A stretch of DNA of 64,000 bases from Sphingomonas_R arantia (GTDB lineage: Bacteria; Pseudomonadota; Alphaproteobacteria; Sphingomonadales; Sphingomonadaceae). The stretch spans positions 620,001 through 684,000 of the forward strand of contig NZ_JBHUGS010000001.1 of assembly GCF_042682045.1 (NCBI RefSeq), written 5' to 3'. The position numbers and the translations under genes were made by a program. The notes below the pieces were generated by a model that ran no database searches, was not told the DNA's origin, and saw only the letters and a list, made by a program, of their open reading frames with translations. Shown here one piece after another: positions 26,424 through 34,203 of the stretch. Numbering within the stretch: the stretch's first letter is position 1; each line of letters starts with the position of its first letter.

Positions 26424-27085
26424 AGATCAAGGCCATCCTCTTCGACATCGACGGCACGCTGGTCGATACCAACGACATGCATGTGCTGGCGTGGGAGGCG
26501 GCGTTCGCGGGGATCGGCAAGACGTTCGACCGGCAGGTGGTGCACGACCAGATCGGCAAGGGCACCGACATGCTGGTGCCGACGCTGCTGCCCGAACTGG
26601 ACGAAGCGGCGCAGGAGGCGCTGGGCGAGGCGCACGGTAAGGTGTTCAAGGCGAAGTATCTCAAGACGGCCAAGCCGTTCGCGAAGGCGCACGAGCTGCT
26701 GCGCCATGCGGCCGGGCTGGGGCAGAAGGTCGTGCTGGCGTCTTCGGCATCGGAGGGCGAGCTCGACCATTATCTCGACCTGCTGGGCGCGCGCGACCTG
26801 GTGACCGCGACGACCAGCAGCGACGATGTGGAGAAGACCAAGCCGGCGCCGGACATCTTCGCGACGGCGCTGGGCAAGCTGGACGGGATCGATGCGGACG
26901 CGGTGATCGTGGTGGGCGATACGCCCTACGACGTCGAGGCGGCGGGCAAGTGCGGGATCGTGGCGGTCGCGGTGCGATCGGGCGGGTTCCCGGACGACGT
27001 GTTGGTCAAAGCCGGGGCGATCGCGATCTATGACGACGTCGCCGCGTTGCTGGTGGACTATGCCGGGTCGCCGCTGGGACGCTAA
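26420..27085 (+). CDS. HAD-superfamily phosphatase (phosphoglycolate phosphatase-like)
   Basis: 221 residues. HAD motif I is FDIDGTLVDTN with nucleophile Asp9 and acid/base Asp11; motif II is LASSAS (SSA in place of T), motif III lysine in KTKPAPDIF and motif IV VVGDTPYDVEAA. A helical C1-type cap lies between motifs I and II. It dephosphorylates a small phosphate ester in the cytoplasm; the exact substrate (2-phosphoglycolate, a sugar phosphate or another) cannot be told. It is translationally overlapped by a 55-residue ORF upstream. Confidence 0.85.
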   Translation: MKIKAILFDIDGTLVDTNDMHVLAWEAAFAGIGKTFDRQVVHDQIGKGTDMLVPTLLPELDEAAQEALGEAHGKVFKAKYLKTAKPFAKAHELLRHAAGLGQKVVLASSASEGELDHYLDLLGARDLVTATTSSDDVEKTKPAPDIFATALGKLDGIDADAVIVVGDTPYDVEAAGKCGIVAVAVRSGGFPDDVLVKAGAIAIYDDVAALLVDYAGSPLGR

Positions 27086-27117
27086 GGGTCGCGCGACCCC
27101 TTGGTGGAGCGCGGGCG

Positions 27118-27738
27118 ATGATGGTGGACGAGATTGCGGGACGGCGTGTGCTGTTCGCGATGGCGGTGGAACAGGAATATGGGCAGGAACTGCGCCGGCG
27201 GATCGCTCCGCTGCTGACCGGTGTGGGGCCGGTCGAGGCGGCGCTGTCGACCGCGGCGGCGTTGCAGCGGCTGGAGAGCGAGGGGCGGCGGCCGGACCTG
27301 GTGGTGTCGCTGGGCTCTGCGGGATCGCGGCGCTGTCCACTCGGCACGGTGTGGCAGGTTTCGGGCGTATCGTGGCGCGACATGGATGCGACGCGGCTGG
27401 GCTTCGCACGCGGGGTGACGCCGTTTGCGGATCATCCCGCGGTGATCCCGCTGACGACCCCGTTGCCGGGGGTGCCGACCGCGACGCTGTCGAGCGGGGC
27501 GGACATCGTGTGGGGCAAGGGCTTCGACGCGGTGGACGCCGACATGGTCGATATGGAGACGTTCGCGGTGGTGCGGGCCTGCGCGCGGTTCGGGGTGCCG
27601 GTGATCGGGTTGCGCGGCGTGTCGGACGGGCCGGGGGAGCTGGACGGACTGTCCGGGTGGACGGCGTTGCTGGGGCATCTGGACCGCGAACTGGCGGTCG
27701 CGGTGGATGGGTTGGCTGGGGTTGTGGACTGCCTATGA
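27118..27738 (+). CDS. MTA/SAH nucleosidase-like phosphorylase-fold protein
   Basis: 206 residues starting ATGATGGTG at 27118. It has the purine nucleoside phosphorylase/MTAN fold features: TGVGPVEAALSTAAAL, LVVSLGSAGSRRCPLGTVW, ADMVDMETFAVVRACARFGVP and GLRGVSDGPGEL, where the Met-Glu pair and Asp of the MTAN active site fall in the expected places. It would cleave methylthioadenosine or S-adenosylhomocysteine or a related nucleoside. It is slightly short for MTAN (usually about 230). A REP pair follows. Confidence 0.7.
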   Translation: MMVDEIAGRRVLFAMAVEQEYGQELRRRIAPLLTGVGPVEAALSTAAALQRLESEGRRPDLVVSLGSAGSRRCPLGTVWQVSGVSWRDMDATRLGFARGVTPFADHPAVIPLTTPLPGVPTATLSSGADIVWGKGFDAVDADMVDMETFAVVRACARFGVPVIGLRGVSDGPGELDGLSGWTALLGHLDRELAVAVDGLAGVVDCL

Positions 27739-27741
27739 GCG

Positions 27742-27806
27742 TGCCCCGGCGGAGGCCGGGGTCTAGGTGAAGCGGTTGCGTCTGGGCCCCGGCCTGCGCC
27801 GGGGAA
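27742..27806. repeat. REP-type inverted pair, class A variant
   Basis: GCCCCGGCGGAGGCCGGGGT at 27742 faces GGGCCCCGGCCTGCGCCGGG at 27783. It lies between two convergent genes and can form strong hairpins on either strand. Confidence 0.8.
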
Positions 27807-27818
27807 CGGTTCGTTTGG

Positions 27819-29441
27819 TTAGGCGGCGTTGATGCTGAGCGCGACGGCCTCGGCGGTCTTGATGCCGTCGATGGCGGCGGAGAGGATGCCGCCGGCGTAG
27901 CCTGCGCCCTCGCCGGCGGGGAACAGGTTGCGGGTGTTGAGGCTGTGATGATCCTGGCCGCGGGTGATGCGGACGGGGGAGGAGGTGCGCGTCTCGACGC
28001 CGGTGAGCATCGCGTCGGGATGGTCGTAGCCGGGGATCTGGCGGCCGAAGACGGGTAGTGCCTCGCGCATCGCGGCGACCGCATAGTCGGGCAGGCACTC
28101 GGCCAAGTCGGTCGGGTGGACGCCGGGGCGGTAGGACGGTTCGACGCTGCCGAAGCCGGTCGACGGGCGGGCGGCGAGGAAGTCGCCGAGCGTCTGGCCG
28201 GGGGCGGCATAGCTCGACCCGCCGGCGACGAAGGCGGCGCGTTCCCAGTGGCGTTGCAGCGCGATGCCGGCGAGCGGCGATCCGGGGAAGTCGCGCGCCG
28301 GGTCGATCCCCACCACGATGCCGGAATTGGCGTTGCGTTCGGCGCGCGAATATTGGCTCATGCCGTTGGTCGCGACATGGCCGGGTTCGGACGTGGCGGC
28401 GACGACGGTGCCGCCGGGACACATGCAGAAGCTGTAGACCGTGCGATCGTTTTTGCAGTGGTGCGACAGGCTGTAGGCGGCGGCGCCGAGGTCCGGGTGG
28501 CCGGCGCAGGCGCCGAAGCGCGCGCGGTCGATCCAGCCCTGCGGATGTTCGATCCGGACGCCGATCGAGAAGGGCTTCGCCTCGACATGCACGCCGCGAT
28601 CGTGGAGCATGTGGAACGTGTCGCGCGCGCTGTGCCCGACCGCGAGCACGACGTGGGAGGCGGCGAGGTAGCCGCCGTCGGCCAGGTGCAGCCCGCGGAT
28701 CGTGCGGGTGCCGTCGGTGGCCTCATCGATGTCGAGATCGTCGACGCGCGTGCCGAAGCGATATTCGCCGCCGAGCGATTCGATCGTGGCGCGCATGTGC
28801 TCGACCATCGTGACCAGCCGGAACGTGCCGATATGGGGGTGTGCCTCGGTCAGGATTTCCGGCGGGGCGCCCGCGGTGACGAATTCGGTCAGGACCTTGC
28901 GGCCGAGAAAGCGCGGATCCTTGATCTGGCTCCAGAGCTTGCCGTCGGAAAAGGTGCCGGCGCCGCCTTCGCCGAACTGGACGTTCGATTCGGGTTCGAG
29001 CACGCCGCGACGCCAGAGGCCCCAGGTATCCTTAGTCCGTTCGCGGACGACCTTTCCGCGGTCGAGGATAATGGGGCGGTATCCCATCTGTGCGAGGATG
29101 AGCCCGGCGAACAACCCGCAGGGGCCGGCGCCGATCACGACGGGGCGCGGCGTCGTGTTGCCGGGGGGGGCGTGCGCGACGAAGCGGTAGCCGGTGTCGG
29201 GCGTGCGGCGGACATGCGGATCGCCGGGGAAGCGCGCGAGGATCGCGTCCTCGTCCGCCACGGTGATGTCGACCGAGTAGACGAGCAGGATCGCGGTGCG
29301 GCGACGCGCATCGTTGGCGCGGCGCGCGATCGCAACGTCGAGGGGCACGTCGTCGGCCAGGCCGAGCCGCGCGCGGACGGCGGCGGTCAGGGCCTCGGGC
29401 GGATGGTCGAGCGGAAGCTTGATGTCGGAGAGGCGGAGCAT
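27819..29441 (-). CDS. FAD-dependent dehydrogenase (COG2509-like)
   Basis: 540 residues. An N-terminal extension of about 95 residues (MLRLSDIKLPLDHPPEALTA) precedes the dinucleotide fold VVIGAGPCGLFAGLILAQMG. Further motifs are NVQFGEGGAGTFSDGKLWS, VLAVGHSARDTFHMLHDRGV and near the C-terminus NLFPAGEGAGYAGGILSAAI. This layout is that of the uncharacterised FAD-dependent dehydrogenases often placed in COG2509. The protein is cytoplasmic; the substrate is unknown. REP pairs lie on both sides of its region, and the neighbours have no obvious functional link. Confidence 0.85.
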   Translation of the reverse strand: MLRLSDIKLPLDHPPEALTAAVRARLGLADDVPLDVAIARRANDARRRTAILLVYSVDITVADEDAILARFPGDPHVRRTPDTGYRFVAHAPPGNTTPRPVVIGAGPCGLFAGLILAQMGYRPIILDRGKVVRERTKDTWGLWRRGVLEPESNVQFGEGGAGTFSDGKLWSQIKDPRFLGRKVLTEFVTAGAPPEILTEAHPHIGTFRLVTMVEHMRATIESLGGEYRFGTRVDDLDIDEATDGTRTIRGLHLADGGYLAASHVVLAVGHSARDTFHMLHDRGVHVEAKPFSIGVRIEHPQGWIDRARFGACAGHPDLGAAAYSLSHHCKNDRTVYSFCMCPGGTVVAATSEPGHVATNGMSQYSRAERNANSGIVVGIDPARDFPGSPLAGIALQRHWERAAFVAGGSSYAAPGQTLGDFLAARPSTGFGSVEPSYRPGVHPTDLAECLPDYAVAAMREALPVFGRQIPGYDHPDAMLTGVETRTSSPVRITRGQDHHSLNTRNLFPAGEGAGYAGGILSAAIDGIKTAEAVALSINAA

Positions 29442-29546
29442 GGCGGTGCCTTAGCGCCCCGGGGGCCGCGGGTAAAACGGAGGCTGTTGATTGCGCGGGG
29501 ACTTTCGGGCGTGCCGGCCGTTCGGGTCGTAACAAGGGAGCAGACC

Positions 29547-29735
29547 ATGGCCGAAGTCGACGAACCGCAGACCCCCGACAACAAGACGCCGCGCGCGGTG
29601 CGCCCGTGGATCATCGCGTTCGGGTTGATCGCGCTGCTGGCGGCGGGGACGATCCTGTACGTGTTCACGACGCGCTTTGGCCAGACCGCGACGCCCGGCG
29701 CGACGCCCGTGGGCGGGAGCCGGCCGAGCTCCTGA
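29547..29735 (+). CDS. Small single-span membrane protein
   Basis: 62 residues from ATG 29547 with AAGGGAG 6 bases upstream. A charged N-terminus (MAEVDEPQTPDNKTPRAVRP) is followed by one transmembrane helix (about residues 21-42, WIIAFGLIALLAAGTILYVF) and a short Gly/Pro/Thr-rich tail. Probably an inner-membrane protein with the N-terminus inside. No family recognised. Confidence 0.6.
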   Translation: MAEVDEPQTPDNKTPRAVRPWIIAFGLIALLAAGTILYVFTTRFGQTATPGATPVGGSRPSS

Positions 29736-29765
29736 AGACGTCGGTTGAGAGACCGCCACTATGGT

Positions 29766-29850
29766 CGTCGCCCCGGCGCAGGCCGGGGTCTCGTTTTGGC
29801 TTGGGGGTCGGTTCGACCTGAGGGAGATCCCGGCTTTCGCCGGGATGACG
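29766..29850. repeat. REP-type inverted pair, class A
   Basis: GTCGCCCCGGCGCAGGCCGG on the left faces AGGGAGATCCCGGCTTTCGC CGGGATGACG on the right (29821-29850). The right unit is nearly identical to the one at 6287-6316. Confidence 0.82.
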
Positions 29851-29886
29851 GTTGGGCGTGCGGTCTGCTGAGGTTTAGGTGACGCC

Positions 29887-31296
29887 CTAAACCGCCGCAG
29901 CCTGCCAGAAGCCCGTCTTGCGTTCGTGCGTGCGGTGGAGTGCCGCGACGTAGGTGGCGTGGTCGGGCAGTGCGCCATAATCGTCGATGCGGGCGTCGGC
30001 GGCGGCGCATTCGCGGAGGTGGCGGCCGGCGTGGGCGTAGCGTGTGGCGCGGGCGGTGCGGAGCGTGAAGTCGATCATCGTGCGGCGGAGCAGGGTCGCG
30101 GCGAGCGGGTGTGCGGCGTCGAGCAGGTCGGCGGCGTCGGCCAGCACCTCGTAACGATCGCCGTCGAGGCTCTTCGGGCGTGCCATCACCATGCGCGCGG
30201 CGCGGTCATAGGCCGGCCAGGCGACCAGGAAGGCGAGCGCGGCGTGGGCGTCGGGGTAATTCTCGACCAAGGTCAGCGCGCGCTGTTCAGCCTCGAAATC
30301 GTCGAAATCGGGCAGGCGGCGGAGATGGTCGCGCAGGTGGCCGGCGTGGAGTGCCGCGGCGAACCGGTCCCAGCGGAACGCCTGCGCGTCGTCGTGGCGG
30401 CCGAGCGCCTCGAGGATGGCGAGCCGGACGCTGTCATATTCGGGCGGGACATAGGCGATCCGGCTGGTGTCGGCGGCGTCGATCGCGGCCATCGCCGCCT
30501 CCGCACGGCCGGCCTTGAGCAGGCGGCCGGCGATCGCGGTGGCGACCATCGGCTGCGCGCGGGTGCGGTCGGGTTGCTGCGCGATATAGGCGTCGACGTC
30601 GCCGGTGGCGTCGGCGATCCGCTCGCCCACGATGCGCGCAACCGCGGCGCGGCGGGTTGCGACGCGCGCGACGCTGCCGCCCGCCATGTCGGGGTCGTCG
30701 GGGTGCGGCGTGGCGACGGCCCAGGCGGCGACGCGGGTGTTCAGGCGGGCGAGGCCATCGGGACCGAGTGGGTCGGCGAGGGCGGCGACCAGCACGTCAT
30801 ACTGGCCGCGATTGGGGCCGGTGAGCGCGTCGAACGCGCGGTCGGCGAGGGTTGCGGGCGCGACGTCGGCGGCTTGGGCGAGGCGCGCGATGTCGGCGGT
30901 GGCGGCGCGGAACAGATCGATCAGCTTGCCGGCGCTGTCGTCGGTGCGTTCGAACACGCGATCGGCGAGTTTGAGGAAATCCCAGAGGAGGTCGTGCGCG
31001 GCGACGGGGTCGGCGGTGGCGAGCGGGCCGGTGATCGCGGCATGTTGCGTCGCGAGGTCGGCGATCAGCGCGCGGAGCTGCCGCCAGTCGAGGTTGGACC
31101 GCGCGCGGGCGATGGTGGCGAGCCGCTTGCGGACCTGCGTCGCGATCTCACCCGGGCCGGTGGCGTCGGCGAGTGCCAGGCGCAGGCGGCGCTTGATCGC
31201 GCCGTGGCCGGTCGAGACCTCGATCAGCAGCTCCGCCAGCGCGGGCGCGCCGAGCCGTTCGAGGTTGCGTGCGTTGAGGGTGGAGGAGGCGGCCAT
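29887..31296 (-). CDS. DUF6880-type helical repeat protein
   Basis: 469 residues, almost entirely alpha-helical and rich in Ala, Arg and Asp. The pattern (LIEVSTGHGAIKRRLRLALA, LDWRQLRALIADLATQHAAI, WDFLKLADRVFERTDDSAGK LIDLF, DAHAALAFLVAWPAYDRAARM, GRHLRECAAADARIDDYGAL) resembles the DUF6880 family of unknown function. No signal peptide or membrane segment. Upstream lies a 339-base gap with class C repeats. The TPR-like helices suggest a binding scaffold, which is an inference only. Confidence 0.65.
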   Translation of the reverse strand: MAASSTLNARNLERLGAPALAELLIEVSTGHGAIKRRLRLALADATGPGEIATQVRKRLATIARARSNLDWRQLRALIADLATQHAAITGPLATADPVAAHDLLWDFLKLADRVFERTDDSAGKLIDLFRAATADIARLAQAADVAPATLADRAFDALTGPNRGQYDVLVAALADPLGPDGLARLNTRVAAWAVATPHPDDPDMAGGSVARVATRRAAVARIVGERIADATGDVDAYIAQQPDRTRAQPMVATAIAGRLLKAGRAEAAMAAIDAADTSRIAYVPPEYDSVRLAILEALGRHDDAQAFRWDRFAAALHAGHLRDHLRRLPDFDDFEAEQRALTLVENYPDAHAALAFLVAWPAYDRAARMVMARPKSLDGDRYEVLADAADLLDAAHPLAATLLRRTMIDFTLRTARATRYAHAGRHLRECAAADARIDDYGALPDHATYVAALHRTHERKTGFWQAAAV

Positions 31297-31422
31297 GCTG
31301 GGTTCTCAAGTGGCGTGGATCGGGGGCGGGTGCAACCTGGGGGTGTTTGGTGCTGGATCCCGGAGAGTTTACGTCTGGCCTCTTCGCATCTTACCGTTTG
31401 GATAGACGGGGTGTCCGGCCAA

Positions 31423-31526
31423 AGCCCCCCACCCAACCCTCCCCCCGGTGGGGGGAGGGCTATGCGGTCGTCGATGTGGAACGGGACTTCCTCCACCCAT
31501 CGGGGGGAGGGTTGGGGTGGGGGGCT
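31423..31526. repeat. REP-type inverted pair, class C (CCCCCCACCC element)
   Basis: The left unit is AGCCCCCCACCCAACCCTCC CCCCGGTGGGGGGAGGGC (31423-31460); the right unit is CTCCACCCATCGGGGGGAGG GTTGGGGTGGGGGGCTT (31491-31527). It sits in the 339-base gap 31297-31635 between divergent genes, where I see no gene. The same element is found inside dnaE2. Confidence 0.85.
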
Positions 31527-31635
31527 TGGCTGGGGGTGAGTTTGACTGCGGTGCGTCGGTCCGTACGAGTAGCAACGCAGCTCGTGGCATCGCCCCTGCC
31601 GGTTCATCGGACGGTCAGCATATCGGAGGCACCGA

Positions 31636-32307
31636 ATGACCATGCGCGCGTGGCCGATCCTGTCGTTGCTGGTGTTGGCCGGCTGTATCCCCGCGGGGCG
31701 CGGGCCGGAGCGGCGGGCGCCCTCGCGGCGGCCGGCGGTGGCTCAGGCGGCACCCGCGCCGGCGTTGTCCGACGCGGCGTTGCGGCAATGCCAGGCGGAT
31801 CTGCGCCGTGCCGGGGTGTCGTTCCAGGCGTTGCCGGACCGCAGTTTCGGGGGTGGGTGCGATGCGACCGCGTCGGTCAAGCTGGTCGCGATCGGGACGC
31901 CGATCACCAATCTGGGCGCGATGCGCTGTCCGCTGGCGCTGGCGTTCAGCCGCTGGGTTTCGCAGGTCGCGCAGGTCGAGGCGGAGCGGACGTTCGGCCA
32001 GCCGTTGCGTCGGATCGAGAGTTTCGGGACCTATGCGTGTCGTCCGGTGAACGGGCAGGCGGGGCGGCGGTTGTCCGAGCATGCGCATGCCAATGCGGTC
32101 GATATCAGCGCGTTCGTGCTGGCCGACGGGACGCGCTTTACCGTGAAGGACGGCTGGGGCGGCGAGGACGAGCGGGTGCGTGCCTATCTGCGCGCCGTGC
32201 ATGATGCGGGGTGCCGGCGGTTCGGCGTCGTGCTGGGCCCGGACGCGAATGCGTATCACCGCGACCATTTCCATTTCGATATGGCGAGCGGGGGCTATTG
32301 CCGCTAA
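31636..32307 (+). CDS. Extensin-like lipoprotein
   Basis: 223 residues. The N-terminus MTMRAWPILSLLVLAGC has a lipobox (LAGC), so the mature protein should be lipid-anchored in the envelope; a second ATG at 31642 also leaves the lipobox intact. An Ala/Pro/Arg-rich linker follows, then the extensin-like C-terminal domain of bacteria: CPLALAFSRWV, GTYACRPV, the HxxxxAxDI motif in SEHAHANAVDISAF, and YHRDHFHFDM. The conserved His/Asp set resembles the zinc site of D-Ala-D-Ala-type peptidases, so peptidoglycan binding or cleavage is possible. It is 51 bases upstream of the LOG gene. Confidence 0.85.
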   Translation: MTMRAWPILSLLVLAGCIPAGRGPERRAPSRRPAVAQAAPAPALSDAALRQCQADLRRAGVSFQALPDRSFGGGCDATASVKLVAIGTPITNLGAMRCPLALAFSRWVSQVAQVEAERTFGQPLRRIESFGTYACRPVNGQAGRRLSEHAHANAVDISAFVLADGTRFTVKDGWGGEDERVRAYLRAVHDAGCRRFGVVLGPDANAYHRDHFHFDMASGGYCR

Positions 32308-32358
32308 GAAGCCCCGCTTTCCCCCGCGGGTGGCCCCGCCGGGCCAGCAGGAACCCGC

Positions 32359-33222
32359 ATGACCGATCGCTACATTCCCAAGCGCGTCTTCTCCCCCGCC
32401 CGCGAGGAGGCGGAGACCGCATCCAAGCAGGTGTCGACGCCGCAGACGTCGGATCCGGCGTATCGGCTGGCGTTCCAGGACCCCGATTTCCTGCTGCGCG
32501 AGGACCTGCGTTCGGTGCGCTTCCAGCTGGAGCTGCTGAAGCCCGAACTGCTGCTGACCGAGGCGGGGATCGGGTCGACCTTCGTGTTCTACGGGTCGGC
32601 GCGCATTCCGGAACCGTCGAAGGCGGCCGCACTGGTCGAGGCGGCGGGCGACGGGCCGCGCGCGAAGGTGGCCGCGCGGCTGGCCGAGAAATCGAAATAT
32701 TATGACGAGGCACGCAAGCTGGCCGCGCTGGCCAGCGGGACCGCGCCGTCGCAGGACGGCAAGCGCCAGTTCGTGGTGTGTTCGGGCGGCGGGCCCTCGA
32801 TCATGGAGGCCGCTAACCGCGGTGCGGACGATGTCGGCGCCGAGTCGATCGGGCTGAACATCGTACTGCCGTTCGAGCAGGCGCCGAACCCGTATGTGAC
32901 CCCGAAACTGTCGTTCCAGTTCCACTATTTCGCGCTGCGCAAGATGCATTTCCTGCTGCGCGCGCGGGCGGTGGCGGTGTTCCCGGGCGGGTTCGGCACG
33001 TTCGACGAGACGTTCGAATTGCTGACGCTGATCCAGACCGGCAAGGTGACGCCGATGCCGATCCTGTTCTACGGCCGCGATTTCTGGACGCGGGTGATCG
33101 ATTTCGACGCGCTGGTCGAGGAAGGCGTGATCGGCGCGCAGGACCTGGAACTGTTCCGCTTCGTCGAGACGGCCGAAGAGGGCTGGGCCGCGGTGCAGGA
33201 TTACTGGGCCTCACGGGGCTGA
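32359..33222 (+). CDS. LOG-family (lysine-decarboxylase-like) nucleotide phosphoribohydrolase
   Basis: 287 residues. It carries the LOG hallmark PGGFGTFDETFE (about 213-224) and the preceding Arg-Lys in RKMHFLLRARAVAVF, plus FYGSARIPEPS and VVCSGGGPSIMEAANRGA. The family cleaves ribose 5-phosphate from cytokinin or purine nucleoside monophosphates. The length fits the larger bacterial TIGR00730-type members. It is cytoplasmic and stands alone; a hairpin at 33281 could end its transcript. Confidence 0.87.
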   Translation: MTDRYIPKRVFSPAREEAETASKQVSTPQTSDPAYRLAFQDPDFLLREDLRSVRFQLELLKPELLLTEAGIGSTFVFYGSARIPEPSKAAALVEAAGDGPRAKVAARLAEKSKYYDEARKLAALASGTAPSQDGKRQFVVCSGGGPSIMEAANRGADDVGAESIGLNIVLPFEQAPNPYVTPKLSFQFHYFALRKMHFLLRARAVAVFPGGFGTFDETFELLTLIQTGKVTPMPILFYGRDFWTRVIDFDALVEEGVIGAQDLELFRFVETAEEGWAAVQDYWASRG

Positions 33223-33280
33223 GTCGACGCCCCCTGCCCTGATGGGTGGGGTGTTCCGGAATCTTTTTTCGAGTGCCGTT

Positions 33281-33304
33281 TCCCCCTCCTGTGCAGGAGG
33301 GGGA
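33281..33304. terminator. Perfect 10-bp hairpin between LOG gene and SOS promoter
   Basis: TCCCCCTCCT-GTGC-AGGAGGGGGA is a perfect stem of 10 pairs with a 4-base loop. It stands 59 bases after the LOG stop and upstream of the LexA box, so it may end the LOG transcript. There is no T-run, and it could equally be another REP unit. Confidence 0.5.
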
Positions 33305-33376
33305 TTTCCGGTCGTGCGCGGCCTGGAGTCCCGTTCCGGGGCGTTCCGGGTGGTTGACCTCGCATGGGAATTGAGG

Positions 33377-33391
33377 GAACATAAAGGGAAC
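33377..33391. promoter_or_regulatory. LexA (SOS) box, alphaproteobacterial type
   Basis: GAAC-ATAAAGG-GAAC matches GAAC-N7-GAAC, the reverse complement of the alphaproteobacterial GTTC-N7-GTTC LexA site. It lies 17 bases before the imuA ATG, the right place to block transcription until DNA damage. Confidence 0.85.
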
Positions 33392-33408
33392 AAACGAGTC
33401 GTGTTCCC

Positions 33409-34203
33409 ATGTCCGATATCAACCGAACCACAAGACTGGATGCATTGCGCGAGAGCGTGCGTGCGATCGAACGCGGGGGTGCCGAGCGGCGGCCGGTGCT
33501 GCCGTTCGGCGTGGCCGGGATCGACGATCGGCTGGCCGAGGGCGGGATCGCGGGGGCCGCGCTGCACGAGGCGGCGGGCGCGGATGCGGGCATGGGCGCG
33601 GATGCGGCGGCGACCTTGTTCCTGGCCGGGATCGCCGGGCGACTGACGGGGCAGGTGCTGTGGGTGGTCAGCCGGCGGGACCTGTTCGCGCCGGGCCTGC
33701 AACAGGCGGGGCTGCCGCCCGACCGGGTGATCTATGCCGAGACGGGGCAGGACGCCGACACGCTGGCGGTGATGGAGGAGGGGCTGCGCCACGGGTCGCT
33801 GGCCGCGGTGATCGGCGAGGCGAGCCGCGCCGGGCTGACCGCGACGCGGCGGTTGCAGCTGGCGGCGGAGGCGGGCGGCACGACCGCGCTCTTGTTGCGC
33901 CGGTGGAAACGGTCCGGGGCCGATCCGATGGAAGAACCGTCGGCGGCGGTGACCCGCTGGAAACTGGCGCCCGCGCCGTCCGCACCGTTGCCGGTGGCGG
34001 GCATCGGTCGGGCACGCTGGCAACTCTCGCTCGTCCGCCAGCGTGGCGGCGATATCTTCGACTGGACCGTGGAGGCCAATGATGCAGCGGGTCGTCTCGC
34101 TCTACCTGCCGGAATTCGCGATCGAGCGGGTGCGGCGGATCGACCAGCGGATCGGGCTGGAAACCGGGCCGGCGGGCGCTCAAGTGGGCGTGCGGCCGCC
34201 TGA
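33409..34203 (+). CDS. imuA: ImuA, SOS mutasome protein
   Basis: 264 residues, a RecA/SulA-like protein of the damage-inducible mutasome that works with ImuB and DnaE2 in error-prone lesion bypass. Typical segments are LPFGVAGIDDRLAEGGIAGA ALHE near the N-terminus, VLWVVSRRDLFAPGLQQAGL, the TEAxD-like region RVIYAETGQDADTLAVMEEG and ALLLRRWKRSGADP. The C-terminal 40 residues overlap the imuB start by 122 bases and look like low-value sequence (AGNRAGGRSSGRAAA), so the functional protein probably ends near DAAGRLALPA. A LexA box lies just upstream. Confidence 0.87.
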   Translation: MSDINRTTRLDALRESVRAIERGGAERRPVLPFGVAGIDDRLAEGGIAGAALHEAAGADAGMGADAAATLFLAGIAGRLTGQVLWVVSRRDLFAPGLQQAGLPPDRVIYAETGQDADTLAVMEEGLRHGSLAAVIGEASRAGLTATRRLQLAAEAGGTTALLLRRWKRSGADPMEEPSAAVTRWKLAPAPSAPLPVAGIGRARWQLSLVRQRGGDIFDWTVEANDAAGRLALPAGIRDRAGAADRPADRAGNRAGGRSSGRAAA

